Numbered from the stretch's first letter, positions 53,720 through 61,999 are shown. The stretch is DNA of 64,000 bases from an uncultured Prevotella sp. (GCF_946407605.1 NZ_CAMJOS010000002.1:1-64000); one strand, 5' to 3'. The notes: generated from the letters alone by a model not told the origin. Numbers and translations are program-made.

Positions 53720-55054
53720 ATGGAAGACTTCAATAGAACAAACGAGATACTCGACTTCGGCGTTCCCGAAGAGAAGCACAGCATCATCAAGGTCATCGGC
53801 GTTGGCGGCGGTGGCGGCAATGCTGTCAACCACATGTACAGAGAAGGTATTCACGACGTTACCTTCGTAGTGTGTAACACGGATAATCAGGCTCTTAACG
53901 ACTCGCCTGTGCCTGTCAAACTGCAGCTGGGCCATGAGGGTCTTGGTGCCGGCAACCGTCCTGAGAAGGCGCGTGCCGCTGCCGAGGAGAGCATCGACGA
54001 CATCCACAAGATGCTCGACGACGGTACCCGCATGGCATTTATCACCGCTGGTATGGGTGGTGGTACTGGTACTGGTGCCGCCCCTGTCATTGCCCGCGTT
54101 TCTAAGGAGATGGACATCCTCACCGTGGGTATCGTCACCATCCCCTTCCGTTTCGAGGGTAACAAGAAGATTGACCAGGCCCTCGACGGTGTTGAGGAGA
54201 TGCAGAAGCATGTTGATGCCTTGCTTGTCATCAACAACGAACGCCTGCGTGAGATCTATCCCGACCTCTCCTTTCTCGATGCCTTCGGCAAGGCCGACGA
54301 CACCCTCAGCGTGGCAGCTAAGTCTATCGCTGAGATTATCACCCTCCACGGCACCATGAACCTTGACTTCAACGATGTCAAGACCGTGCTGCAGGACGGT
54401 GGCGTCGCCATCATGTCTACTGGCTATGGCGAGGGCGAGGATCGTGTGAAGAAAGCCATCGAAGACGCTCTCAACTCACCCCTGCTCAACGATAACGATA
54501 TCTTCAACTCTAAGAAGATCCTGCTCAACATCTCGTTCTCACATCAGAAGGATTCGAAGGATAACTTCATGATGGAAGAGATGAATTACGTCCACGAATT
54601 CATGGATCGCTTTGGCAACGACTTCGTGTTCAAATGGGGTGTTGCCGTAGACCCAGAGCTCGGCAAACGTGTAAAGGTCACCATCCTGGCTACAGGCTTT
54701 GGCATCCAGAGCATCGACGGTATGGAAGAGCGTCTGCTTAAGCAGCAGACCCGTGAGGACGCCAACCGTCTGGCCGAGGAGGCAGAGCGTGCTGCAAAGC
54801 GTGAGGAGCGTCGTGGTCATTTCTATGGCGACAGCGACTCCGCCCGTCGTTACAAGCGTCGTCCCAACATCTATATCTTCAGCCCTGAAGACCTCGACAA
54901 CGATGATGTCATCTCCGCTGTAGAGCAGACGCCCACCTACAAGCGAACCCGTGAGATCCTCGCCAGTATTGGCAGCAGTCAGGATATCATCGAGGAGGAC
55001 GTCGTCCGTCACGATGCCCCTGATGTTCAGCAGGGAGTCATTAGCTTTGTATAA
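53720..55054 (+). CDS. ftsZ: Cell division protein FtsZ
   Basis: This is a 444-residue tubulin-like GTPase forming the Z ring. KVIGVGGGGGNAVNHMY opens the fold. The G-box is GMGGGTGTGAAPVIARV (residues 113-119 for GGGTGTG). NLDFNDVKTVLQDGGVAIM contains the catalytic T7-loop NxDxxD, seen as NLDFND. The C-terminal linker from about 330 is rich in Arg and Glu. The tail ends in DVQQGVISFV, without the canonical C-terminal peptide that I would expect to bind FtsA. A terminator follows, so ftsZ closes the cluster. Confidence 0.97.
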   Translation: MEDFNRTNEILDFGVPEEKHSIIKVIGVGGGGGNAVNHMYREGIHDVTFVVCNTDNQALNDSPVPVKLQLGHEGLGAGNRPEKARAAAEESIDDIHKMLDDGTRMAFITAGMGGGTGTGAAPVIARVSKEMDILTVGIVTIPFRFEGNKKIDQALDGVEEMQKHVDALLVINNERLREIYPDLSFLDAFGKADDTLSVAAKSIAEIITLHGTMNLDFNDVKTVLQDGGVAIMSTGYGEGEDRVKKAIEDALNSPLLNDNDIFNSKKILLNISFSHQKDSKDNFMMEEMNYVHEFMDRFGNDFVFKWGVAVDPELGKRVKVTILATGFGIQSIDGMEERLLKQQTREDANRLAEEAERAAKREERRGHFYGDSDSARRYKRRPNIYIFSPEDLDNDDVISAVEQTPTYKRTREILASIGSSQDIIEEDVVRHDAPDVQQGVISFV

Positions 55055-55078
55055 TCACACACTAATTCTATCAATAAA

Positions 55079-55105
55079 GGGCACCCCATATGGAGTGCCC
55101 TTTTT
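55079..55105 (+). terminator. Terminator of the dcw cluster
   Basis: GGGCACCCC (55079-55087) pairs with GGAGTGCCC (55092-55100) with one mismatch around an ATAT loop, followed by TTTTT and further T-rich sequence. It lies 24 bases after the ftsZ stop. Confidence 0.88.
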
Positions 55106-55375
55106 CTTTTTTCATCCCCTAGCAAGCACCACCCTAAAGGGATGTCGAGCGACTCCCTAACTAGAAAAAATTATTTTCCTAACTAGCGAGATAAAATTCT
55201 CCAGTTAAGTGACAAAAAATGAAGTCGGACTAGCGGCACATGAAATGCCATCCATCACCCACCTCAAACCCTATACCATAGGGGCTTTCGGCATATAGGC
55301 AAGCGACAATCTGCAAAAAAACGTTAACAAAGAATCTTTTGTTCGAATTTTTCATGAAATATAATGAATTTTTAT
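55106..55375. other. Non-coding stretch with paired direct repeats
   Basis: No convincing gene is present in these 270 bases. CCTAACTAG occurs at 55156-55164 and again at 55178-55186, 22 bases apart and on the same face of the helix. Just before it, 55139-55157 can fold as GGGA-GTCG/CGAC-TCCC with one bulged base. A minus-strand reading frame over 55230-55439 overlaps the promoter of the next gene and has no family features. The stretch might hold a regulatory site or an untranslated RNA. Confidence 0.35.
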
Positions 55376-55383
55376 TATCTTTG
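55376..55383 (+). promoter_or_regulatory. -7 promoter box of the beta-barrel protein gene
   Basis: TATCTTTG followed by CAGC matches TAnnTTTG. The start codon is at 55472, so the transcript would have a leader of about 80 bases. That leader contains AAGGG/CCCTT sequences able to form a small hairpin near 55418-55432. Confidence 0.65.
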
Positions 55384-55471
55384 CAGCAACTAACCAAGGT
55401 CGTTGGGAGGTAAAAAGGGTTCGCCCCCTTCAATGACATATTACAAACCTAGAACCCTGCCTTTAAGTATT

Positions 55472-56014
55472 ATGAAAAAATTTTTGTTGTTAGGAGCAAT
55501 GCTCGTTTGCGGTATGGTAGCAAAAGCTCAGTTCGTTCTGACTCCTCAGGTGGGTGCCACATTGGCTACAGCTACAGACTATGATGACTCTAAGATGAAG
55601 GTTGGCCTCGTTGCTGGTGCTAATCTGGAGTATCCTATTACCGAAGCATTCAGTGTTTCTGGTGGTCTGCTCTATACGATGCAGGGATCAGCCTTTAAGG
55701 ATGCTGATGACAAACTTAAGCTTGATTATCTGAATGTCCCCATTCTGGCTCAGTATCAGCTGATGGATGGTCTGAAGGTTAAGGCTGGTGTGCAGCCCGG
55801 ATTCCTGATGTCGGCAAAAATGGGTGATACTGATATTAAGGATGACTGCGAGTCTTTCGACTTGGCAATTCCTGTGGGCCTGTCTTACGAGTTCTCTGAC
55901 TTTGTGATTGATGCTCGTTACAATCTTGGTACCAGCAAGGTCAACAAGGTTGGCAACAAGAGCAACAAAAACAGCGTCTTCATGCTGACCCTGGGCTACA
56001 AGATCCCATTCTAA
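55472..56014 (+). CDS. Outer-membrane beta-barrel protein (porin-family, OmpX-like size)
   Basis: This is a 180-residue exported protein starting at ATG 55472, which gives signal peptide MKKFLLLGAMLVCGMVAKAQ. The mature part alternates strands and turns: FVLTPQVGATLATATD, MKVGLVAGANLEYPI, FSVSGGLLYTMQG, LKVKAGVQPGFLMSA, DFVIDARYNLG. It ends MLTLGYKIPF, with a terminal Phe as outer-membrane barrels need. It belongs to the PF13568-type family common in Bacteroidetes and is of unknown specific function. Codons upstream of 55472 in the same frame are unlikely because no signal peptide would form. It stands alone with its own promoter and terminator. Confidence 0.88.
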   Translation: MKKFLLLGAMLVCGMVAKAQFVLTPQVGATLATATDYDDSKMKVGLVAGANLEYPITEAFSVSGGLLYTMQGSAFKDADDKLKLDYLNVPILAQYQLMDGLKVKAGVQPGFLMSAKMGDTDIKDDCESFDLAIPVGLSYEFSDFVIDARYNLGTSKVNKVGNKSNKNSVFMLTLGYKIPF

Positions 56015-56039
56015 GCATTCTCTTAAGTAATTAGATAAA

Positions 56040-56073
56040 AAGCACCGCTGCTCCTCGAGGAACAGCGGTGCTT
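56040..56073. terminator. Bidirectional terminator between beta-barrel gene and rplS
   Basis: An 11-bp stem, AAGCACCGCTG at 56040-56050 and CAGCGGTGCTT at 56063-56073, encloses TCCTCGAGGA, which can extend the stem. T-rich sequence lies on the + side, and AAAA (T on the minus transcript) on the other. It separates convergent genes. Confidence 0.88.
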
Positions 56074-56095
56074 ATTCTTTGTGTGAAGGTGATTC

Positions 56096-56467
56096 TTAAT
56101 CCTCGCCCTTGGCGACGATGGCCGAACGCTTCTCCTTGATACGGGCTGCCTTACCAGTGAGCTTACGCAGGTAGTACAGCTTAGCGCGGCGAACCTTACC
56201 AACCTTGTTCACTTCAATGCTGTCGATGTTGGGCGACTCGATGGGGAAGATACGCTCTACACCCACGGTGCCAGACATTTTGCGAACAGTGAAACGCTTC
56301 TTCTCTCCGTGACCAGCAATCTTGATGACTACACCACGATAGAGCTGAATACGCTCCTTGGTACCCTCGATAATTTTGTAAGCGACAGTCACAGTGTCAC
56401 CAGCCTTGAAGGTGGGGTGCTGCTTGCCGGTTGCAAATGCTTCTTCAGCAACTTTAATTAAATCCAT
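56096..56467 (-). CDS. rplS: 50S ribosomal protein L19
   Basis: This is a 123-residue ribosomal protein at the 30S-50S interface. It starts at [11 protein letters not shown], with the KUP-like SH3 fold shown by [58 protein letters not shown] and [21 protein letters not shown]. All of these are standard L19 signatures. The longer in-frame extension upstream crosses the promoter and is not real. The transcript leader is about 90 bases, and ribosomal-protein leaders of this length are often autoregulatory (inference). Confidence 0.97.
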   Translation of the reverse strand: MDLIKVAEEAFATGKQHPTFKAGDTVTVAYKIIEGTKERIQLYRGVVIKIAGHGEKKRFTVRKMSGTVGVERIFPIESPNIDSIEVNKVGKVRRAKLYYLRKLTGKAARIKEKRSAIVAKGED

Positions 56468-56562
56468 TTTTCTTTGATAATTAAATTTGTTGTATCGTTC
56501 CAACGCAACATAACAGGCAACTCTCCTATCTTCCTGCCAGCGATTACGCGGAAAGCGGGTGC

Positions 56563-56570
56563 AAAGGTAC
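56563..56570 (-). promoter_or_regulatory. -7 promoter box of rplS
   Basis: The minus strand reads TACCTTTG then CACCC, a good TAnnTTTG match. The place of the -33 element is occupied by AGTGAAA tandem repeats (on the minus strand CACTTTT). Confidence 0.7.
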
Positions 56571-56580
56571 TGCTTTTTAA

Positions 56581-56612
56581 GTGAAAAGTGAAAAGTGAAA
56601 AGTGAAAAGTGC
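56581..56612. repeat. AGTGAAA heptad repeats at the rplS promoter
   Basis: Four tandem AGTGAAA units plus a partial unit are present (ends uncertain by a base or two). They are the same unit as in the locus spacers at 15.1 and 16.9 kb, though here they lie upstream of a promoter instead of between co-transcribed genes. Confidence 0.85.
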
Positions 56613-56677
56613 TCTTTGTTAACGTTTTTTAGGAATAAATTATCAAGGCTAACATGCAGACTATGAAGTATTTTTGC

Positions 56678-56685
56678 TATTTTTG
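56678..56685 (+). promoter_or_regulatory. -7 promoter box of the split 5'-nucleotidase genes
   Basis: TATTTTTG followed by CACA matches TAnnTTTG, with a second TATTTTTG nine bases upstream. The start codon is about 18 bases downstream, which leaves a very short leader. Confidence 0.6.
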
Positions 56686-56702
56686 CACAAAAATTTGATG
56701 TT

Positions 56703-57464
56703 ATGAGAAAACTGTTGTTGCTTCTGGCTGTGCCTTCTGTGATGATGCTCACAGCCTGTTCGTCACACTACCAACTGACGGATGTGTCGCGTACTCGCAT
56801 CCTGATTGACAAGACCTATGACGCTGCCCCTGATGCTGCTGCCGCTGCCTTTTTGGCTCCATATAAACAAACGGTAGACTCGGTGATGGGGCCTGTGGTG
56901 GGCGAAGTGGCCAGGGATATGGCAGCCGAACGTCCTGAGAGTACGCTGTCGAACCTGCTGCCCGATATCTTTATGCACATGGCGCAGCACTACAACGAGA
57001 AGCCCGACTTTGCCGTATATAACATGGGCGGTATCCGTGCAGCGTTGTCGAAGGGCAAGGTGACCTACGGAGACATTCTCGATGTGGCACCGTTTGAGAA
57101 TAAGATCTGTTTCCTGACGCTGAGTGGCGACAAGGTGCTGGAGCTGTTCTCGCAGATTGCCATGCGTGGCGGCGAGGGCGTGAGCAAGGGCGTGCAACTG
57201 GTGATTACGAAGGACGGTCAGTTGCTGTCGGCCCGTGTGAATGGCAAGGAGATAGACCCGCAGGCCAGCTATCGCATCACCACCATCGACTATCTGGCTC
57301 AGGGCAACGACGGCATGCCAGCCTTCAAAAGCGGCACAGACCTGAACTCACCCAAGGACGACAAGAACAATGCCCGCTATGTGATTACCGATTACTTCCG
57401 CGAGATGATGAAGGCCGGCAAGGCTGTTGATGCAAAGGTTGAAGGACGTATCATTGTGAGGTGA
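56703..57464 (+). CDS. 5'-nucleotidase C-terminal domain lipoprotein
   Basis: This is a 253-residue lipoprotein with lipobox MLTACSS. The mature part matches only the C-terminal substrate-binding domain of 5'-nucleotidase/UshA enzymes: [30 protein letters not shown] with the GGIR signature, [28 protein letters not shown] and [21 protein letters not shown]. The metallophosphoesterase domain is absent here and is encoded by the next gene. The two products could assemble into a functional enzyme on the periplasmic or outer surface. The gap to the next gene carries period-7 repeats that include this gene's stop codon. Confidence 0.9.
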   Translation: MRKLLLLLAVPSVMMLTACSSHYQLTDVSRTRILIDKTYDAAPDAAAAAFLAPYKQTVDSVMGPVVGEVARDMAAERPESTLSNLLPDIFMHMAQHYNEKPDFAVYNMGGIRAALSKGKVTYGDILDVAPFENKICFLTLSGDKVLELFSQIAMRGGEGVSKGVQLVITKDGQLLSARVNGKEIDPQASYRITTIDYLAQGNDGMPAFKSGTDLNSPKDDKNNARYVITDYFREMMKAGKAVDAKVEGRIIVR

Positions 57465-57495
57465 AAGGCGAAGGGTGAAAGGTGAAGGGAGAAAA
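57461..57495 (+). repeat. Period-7 GTGAAAG repeat spacer including the stop codon
   Basis: GTGAAAG, GCGAAGG, GTGAAAG, GTGAAGG and GAGAAAA run in series. The TGA stop (57462-57464) is inside the first unit, as at 16853. A GTG in the array opens a frame into the next gene but is probably not its start. Confidence 0.75.
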
Positions 57496-57529
57496 GATTC
57501 GTGTTCGAAACAATAATCATGGTATAGAA

Positions 57530-58372
57530 ATGAAAAGAATTGCTATCATATCGATATTAGTTTGTTTATTCGTGGGTGTCGGCGCTAAGGGGCCGAAGAA
57601 GATTACCGTGTTGCACACCAGCGACACCCACTCGTGCATACTGCCTCTGAATAAGAACCTGGCCGACACGATGCTGGCCGACCGAGGAGGATTCCTGCGG
57701 CGCATCAGCATGCTGAAGCAGGAGCGGGCTAAAGACCCAAACCTGCTACTGTTTGACTGTGGCGACTTCTCACAGGGCTCCAGCTACTACACCATGTTCA
57801 AGGGCGACGTGGAGGTAGGACTGATGAACCAGATGCACTACGACGCCGTCACCATTGGCAATCATGAGTTCGACTTCGGCCTGGACAATATGATACGCCT
57901 GTTTAAGATGGCCAACTTCCCCGTTGTATGCTCGAACTACGACTTTGGCAATACGGAGCTGAAGGATATCGTAAAACCCTATGTCGTGCTGAAGCGCCAG
58001 GGTGTGAAGATTGGCGTCTTTGCCCTCTGTCCGCCACTCGAAGGCTTGGTATCTACAAAGAACTACGGCCCGCTGAAGTTCCTGAACCCTGTGGAGGTGA
58101 CTAACAGCATGGTAGATGTACTGAGAAACAAGGAGAAGTGCGACGTGGTTATCTGTCTGAGTCATCTGGGCTGGGAGGTAACGGAGTATCCAGACAACAC
58201 CCTCATCAAGAACACCAGCGGCATTGACTTGGTGCTAGGTGGACATAGTCACACCTATCTGAAGACCCTAGGCTACGAGACAGACAAGACAGGTAAGCAA
58301 GTACCCGTAGACCATGAGGGCAAACATGGAGTCTTTATAGGAAAGATATTGCTGACGCTGGAGAAGAAATAG
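57530..58372 (+). CDS. 5'-nucleotidase metallophosphoesterase domain protein
   Basis: This exported protein of about 280 residues starts at ATG 57530 (signal MKRIAIISILVCLFVGVGAK). It has the dinuclear-metal motifs of the UshA N-terminal domain: HTSDTHSCILP, LFDCGDFSQGS, VTIGNHEFDFGLDNM, VICLSHLGWE and LVLGGHSHTYL. It lacks the C-terminal domain, which the preceding gene supplies. Together they would hydrolyse nucleotides or related phosphoesters in the periplasm. The gene order is opposite to the domain order of fused enzymes. Confidence 0.9.
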   Translation: MKRIAIISILVCLFVGVGAKGPKKITVLHTSDTHSCILPLNKNLADTMLADRGGFLRRISMLKQERAKDPNLLLFDCGDFSQGSSYYTMFKGDVEVGLMNQMHYDAVTIGNHEFDFGLDNMIRLFKMANFPVVCSNYDFGNTELKDIVKPYVVLKRQGVKIGVFALCPPLEGLVSTKNYGPLKFLNPVEVTNSMVDVLRNKEKCDVVICLSHLGWEVTEYPDNTLIKNTSGIDLVLGGHSHTYLKTLGYETDKTGKQVPVDHEGKHGVFIGKILLTLEKK

Positions 58373-58377
58373 GAGTA

Positions 58378-59121
58378 TTACTCGAAATAAAGCGTAAAGA
58401 GAAACATCTTGGTACGCACACCGTCTACGCCATTGATACTATTGGCGTAGACTCTTTTGTTCACGTCAATGAGTTCGTTGACGTGATCCTTATCGAGGGC
58501 GTTGGTAAGTCCATAACAGAACTTCAGTTCAGGAATCAGCTTGAAGTAAGGCAGGTAGAAGTCACAACCCAGACCCACGTTCACCATCGCATCGAAACGT
58601 TTCAGACGGACATAGTCCTGGTCCTTGCCTGCCAGGTTGATCATTGGACTGAAACCTGCTACAACATAAGGCCGGTAGTTGTTAAAACGTGGTGCTGAGA
58701 ACTTCAGGTCGAGAGGAATAGCCAGATAGCTGTTCTTCAGGTCTTGTGTCGTCTCACGTGGATGTCCGGCATCATTCAGGTCATTAAAGTCACGAAATAC
58801 CAGATGCTTCGAACCGAAATGCATGGTTGGTGATATCCTAACGTTGAAGTTGTCGCTCAGGCGGAAGTCGCCCAGCACACCCACGCTGAAGCCTGGGTTC
58901 CAGTTGTCAACGTCACAAGTGATTGTACGCATGGTTCCGTCTTCTAACAACTGTGGACCCACATTGCTCATCTCGGCATCCTGCAGGTTCAGACCCATGC
59001 TGATGCCGAAATGGAAGGGACGCAAATCGATGTAAGGTTTATTTTGAACCTTACGCTTCTGCGCCGCTGCTGTCAGGCCGATAGCGACGAGCAATATGAC
59101 TGTTATAAGACGTTTCATCAT
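58378..59121 (-). CDS. porT: PorT-like outer-membrane beta-barrel protein
   Basis: This protein of about 247 residues starts at ATG 59121 (MMKRLITVILLVAIG), with signal peptide ending TAAAQ. The mature N-terminus KPYIDLRPFHFGISMGLNLQD and barrel strands such as PGFSVGVLGDFRLSDNFNVRI, YLAIPLDLKFSAP and PYVVAGFSPMINLAGKD match the PorT family. That family includes the P. gingivalis PorT needed for type IX secretion. The final Glu after FTLYF is close to the usual aromatic ending. Three proteins in the window carry T9SS-like tails, which agrees with a T9SS role, but a general PF13568 barrel protein is possible. It converges with the 5'-nucleotidase gene with a 5-base gap. Confidence 0.65.
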   Translation of the reverse strand: MMKRLITVILLVAIGLTAAAQKRKVQNKPYIDLRPFHFGISMGLNLQDAEMSNVGPQLLEDGTMRTITCDVDNWNPGFSVGVLGDFRLSDNFNVRISPTMHFGSKHLVFRDFNDLNDAGHPRETTQDLKNSYLAIPLDLKFSAPRFNNYRPYVVAGFSPMINLAGKDQDYVRLKRFDAMVNVGLGCDFYLPYFKLIPELKFCYGLTNALDKDHVNELIDVNKRVYANSINGVDGVRTKMFLFTLYFE

Positions 59122-59203
59122 TATCAATAACGTGAAAAAACACGTCTTATTGTCCTGGTTGCTATTTCGACATTGTATAAATTGGCAAAAAAGATACCTA
59201 AAG

Positions 59204-59237
59204 TTTGGTATTGTTACGAAAAAAGTTCGTATCTTTG
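59204..59237 (+). promoter_or_regulatory. Promoter of the ferredoxin gene
   Basis: TTTG at 59204-59207 and TATCTTTG at 59230-59237 are separated by 22 bases, close to the Bacteroidetes -33/-7 arrangement. The start codon is 43 bases after the -7 box. A short hairpin (ACGTG/CACGT around six A, 59130-59145) lies on the other side and belongs to the leader of the divergent porT-like gene. Confidence 0.75.
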
Positions 59238-59279
59238 CATCACAATAATTAAGTATTAACTATTCAAACTTTAAGAATT

Positions 59280-59450
59280 ATGGCATATGTAATTGGAGAC
59301 GACTGTATCTCTTGCGGTACATGTCAAGGTGAGTGCCCCGTTGAGGCTATCTCTGAGGGTGCAGACAAGTATGTAATCGACGCTGATGCTTGCACAGAGT
59401 GCGGCACTTGCGCTAGCGTTTGTCCTTCTGAGGCTATCAGCCTGGGCTAA
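59280..59450 (+). CDS. 2[4Fe-4S] bacterial-type ferredoxin
   Basis: This 56-residue protein is readable as MAYVIGDDCISCGTC through CPSEAISLG. Two CxxCxxCxxxCP motifs are present: C9, C12, C15, C19 followed by P20, and C38, C41, C44, C48 followed by P49. These bind two [4Fe-4S] clusters, as in clostridial ferredoxins. It is a small cytoplasmic electron carrier for anaerobic metabolism, for example for pyruvate:ferredoxin oxidoreductase. It forms a single-gene unit with a promoter and a perfect terminator. The pattern EAIS after each cluster motif reflects the internal duplication of the fold. Confidence 0.97.
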   Translation: MAYVIGDDCISCGTCQGECPVEAISEGADKYVIDADACTECGTCASVCPSEAISLG

Positions 59451-59472
59451 TCCTTTTAGCTTTATAAAAAAT

Positions 59473-59502
59473 AAAGGGAGTTCCGATTGGAACTCCCTTT
59501 TT
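59473..59502. terminator. Bidirectional terminator between ferredoxin and TPR genes
   Basis: A perfect 12-bp stem, AAAGGGAGTTCC (59473-59484) and GGAACTCCCTTT (59489-59500), has a GATT loop and continues into a T run (59498-59502). The minus-strand TPR gene ends at 59510, so it may use the same hairpin. Confidence 0.9.
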
Positions 59503-59509
59503 GGTTGTA

Positions 59510-60955
59510 TTAGTTTGCTGCTTTCTCCAGCGCCTCAACCACCTTCTTGATTTCGGCATCGTCGGGCTGCAGTTCCAGCAGTTTCTTTGAATTCTCGTAG
59601 GCTGCCTTGTTGTTCTTCTGCTTCACGTTGTAACGCATCAGGTAAGAGTAAGCGTCGAACAGACGGGTCTTATCGGTAGCGTCAACTTCCTCGTGAGCTG
59701 TGACGAGTTCGATGAGACGCTCGAAGTTAGCCTTAGCCAGACCAGTCAGGTCAGTATCCTGCTGAGCCATCAGGCGACCACGCTGCCAGAGAGCATACTC
59801 CTCAGCATCGGGGAACTTCACAGCGAGCTCTTCCCACATCTTGTCAGCCTTTGCAAAAGCCTCTGCCCTAGCCTCACCTTCGAGTGAGCGGGCGTAGCTG
59901 TTCTGCAGCAGACCCAGACCAGCCTGATCGGTAGCGTCAGCGTCTTCCTTAGCATTCAGGTATGACTGATAGCTCTCAATGGCGTTAGGATAGTCCTTCA
60001 GGCTCTTGTAGGAGTCAGAGATGCCTTTATAGAGGTCAGCATGCAGGCTCTTATCCTCACCAGGCTGTGCCAGAGCTTCCTTATATTTGGCGATAGCCTC
60101 TTCAAACTGCTCGTTGCCGAAGAGGGCCTTACCATAATTCTGATAGTCAAGATCAGAGAGCTTCACGCTGTCCTTGTCAACCTTGGTGAACAGCACCTCA
60201 GCATACTTCAGAGCCTCAGAATACTGCTTCAGGTCGTTGCAGTTCATCATGGCGAAGCGGTTCAGGGTGGCGTTCAGGGGCTCCTTAGCCAGACCAGCCA
60301 CTACAACCTTCTGTGACTCGTCGTACTTACGAGCCAGCTGCAGGGCACGGGCATACTCAATGAAGTCCATACGGGTCAGCTCGCTGGTAGAAACCTTTGA
60401 GAAGGCCTCGATAGCAGTAGCATAGCGCTGCTGGCTGTAGCTGATATGACCAATGAGACGGTCAACGGGATAGCTGGGAACCTCGTTGCGCAACTCTTCA
60501 AGCTTTGCCACAGCACCCTCAGGACTTACCCTGCTATATACGATGGCATACTTACGGTATGCATCGGGGTTCTTGGGGTCAGCCAGGATAGCCTGCTCGT
60601 AGTTGCTGGCAGCCTCACCGCCTCTGTCGCCCATAGCGGCCAGGTCACCCAACAGGATATAGGCAGGAGCATAGTTATTCTTCTTCAGCGCATTGGCCTT
60701 CATGGCACACTCCTTAGCGTTCACAGAATCCTCAGCCTCGAAGAAGGCACGTCCGAATGCCACCAGGTTCTCGGCATTCTTCTTGTTCTTGCTCACGTAG
60801 TTCTTCACCTGCTTGTCATAGTCGGCAGGCTTGTTCTTGATAATCTCTTTCAAGGCATCAATATCGGCGCTTGTGCCGGTCTGTGCCATTGTGCTAGCGC
60901 TGCATCCAAACAGCAGAGCACCCATCAGTAAATATTTCATTGTCTTCATAATCAT
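59510..60955 (-). CDS. Exported tetratricopeptide-repeat protein
   Basis: This is a 481-residue protein with signal peptide or lipoprotein-like N-terminus (GALLFGCSASTMAQ; cleavage likely after TMAQ or at the Cys). TPR units cover most of the protein, for example APAYILLGDLAAMGDRGGEA, PDAYRKYAIVYSRVSPEGA and LDYQNYGKALFGNEQFEEAI. The last unit NKAAYENSKKLLELQPDDAEI ends the protein. It lies downstream of the PstS-like gene with no terminator in the 74-base gap, so it probably belongs to the exbD-tonB operon. TPR proteins in this position are common in Bacteroidetes but are functionally undefined. A scaffolding role at the TonB system is an inference. Confidence 0.85.
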   Translation of the reverse strand: MIMKTMKYLLMGALLFGCSASTMAQTGTSADIDALKEIIKNKPADYDKQVKNYVSKNKKNAENLVAFGRAFFEAEDSVNAKECAMKANALKKNNYAPAYILLGDLAAMGDRGGEAASNYEQAILADPKNPDAYRKYAIVYSRVSPEGAVAKLEELRNEVPSYPVDRLIGHISYSQQRYATAIEAFSKVSTSELTRMDFIEYARALQLARKYDESQKVVVAGLAKEPLNATLNRFAMMNCNDLKQYSEALKYAEVLFTKVDKDSVKLSDLDYQNYGKALFGNEQFEEAIAKYKEALAQPGEDKSLHADLYKGISDSYKSLKDYPNAIESYQSYLNAKEDADATDQAGLGLLQNSYARSLEGEARAEAFAKADKMWEELAVKFPDAEEYALWQRGRLMAQQDTDLTGLAKANFERLIELVTAHEEVDATDKTRLFDAYSYLMRYNVKQKNNKAAYENSKKLLELQPDDAEIKKVVEALEKAAN

Positions 60956-61029
60956 TTTGGTTTAAAATAGTGAGACTTGTGTTGTTATATCCTATGTTCT
61001 TTTGATGATTCAAATGTTAAAACGTTTAA

Positions 61030-61986
61030 TCACTCTATCACCACATCCCTGACGGAGTATTCTGCACGGGCAGGGAAAAGACCTGCATTGAAGAAGATGA
61101 GCTGACCAGGGTTTGGCAGCCAGCAGAAATTCTTAAAGGCCCTAGGCACACCTGTAGAACGCGGGTCAATGCAGATGGCATAGAGGGTGCGGATAAAGGG
61201 ATAGTAATTGTAGGCGATGTTATACTGGTCAGGGGTGTAGCTGTTGCTACGTGTAGCCTCAGAGGCTCGGCTTACCCGCATCACCTTGATAGTGCGGTTA
61301 TAAATAAGATTGGTGGTGTCGCGCTGGTCGTTGAGCCAGATGCTACCTACCACACCAATAGCGTTCTCGTGGCTCTCAACATATTCCACCACCTCGGCAC
61401 TGGTCATCGCAGCCTGTACGTTGCCATCGGTCTTCAGCTCTTTACCCTGCATGATGGAGTCGACCACAAATTTCAGAGTAGCCGATTTGGGATTGTCGAA
61501 TACCACCTTAATCTTCTTCATATGATTGTCAGGGTTCAGTTCTTCCCATGATGTCACCTCACCCGACATAATCTTACGGAAGTTCTCGACGGTGATCATC
61601 GAGTCTGGGTTTGCCTTATTGACAATGAGTGCCAGTGCATCGTAGGCCAGCTCGGTGCACGTAGGCTTATATTTCAGTTCCTTCAGCGATTCTTCTTCTT
61701 TGGGAGTCAGTCTTCGGGTGGTAAACACCAGAAGCACTTCCTGGTTCATCAGTTTCTCGATAGCCTCCTGCTCACTGATGTAGAGCGGATATATGGAGTC
61801 GCGCTTGTTCTTCATATTGAAGATGTCCAGTTCCTCATCGATAATGGGACTGAGACTTTCATCGGCAGCAAAGTACTTACATTGCGCCATGTATCTATCG
61901 TCAGAAGGCTTGTTCCCACATGAGGGGAACAAGCCTATAAAGAGTGACAATCCAATTAAAAGAATATTGAATTGGGATCTGTTCAT
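61030..61986 (-). CDS. PstS-like substrate-binding lipoprotein
   Basis: This is a 318-residue lipoprotein with lipobox FPSCGNK. The family features of phosphate-type periplasmic binding proteins are visible: VLLVFTTRRLTPKEEESLK, ELAYDALALIVNK, VENFRKIMSGEVTSWEELNP, NAIGVVGSIW and a C-terminal hinge with PFIRTLYAICIDPRSTG. No PstC, PstA or PstB permease genes are nearby. Instead it sits 13 bases downstream of tonB, an arrangement conserved in Bacteroidales. The name PstS should be treated with caution: it may bind another anion or serve the Ton complex. Confidence 0.85.
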   Translation of the reverse strand: MNRSQFNILLIGLSLFIGLFPSCGNKPSDDRYMAQCKYFAADESLSPIIDEELDIFNMKNKRDSIYPLYISEQEAIEKLMNQEVLLVFTTRRLTPKEEESLKELKYKPTCTELAYDALALIVNKANPDSMITVENFRKIMSGEVTSWEELNPDNHMKKIKVVFDNPKSATLKFVVDSIMQGKELKTDGNVQAAMTSAEVVEYVESHENAIGVVGSIWLNDQRDTTNLIYNRTIKVMRVSRASEATRSNSYTPDQYNIAYNYYPFIRTLYAICIDPRSTGVPRAFKNFCWLPNPGQLIFFNAGLFPARAEYSVRDVVIE

Positions 61987-61999
61987 TTTTGTTTGATGC

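Noticed and set aside
55230..55439. A 69-residue minus-strand frame in the gap after ftsZ
   Set aside because: It overlaps the promoter and leader of the beta-barrel gene and lacks a promoter, start context or family motif. It remains only as part of the unexplained non-coding stretch.
56468..56752. A long N-terminal extension of rplS on the minus strand
   Set aside because: It includes the AGTGAAA repeat array and the rplS promoter. L19 proteins begin at [11 protein letters not shown], and the extension has no similarity to the family.
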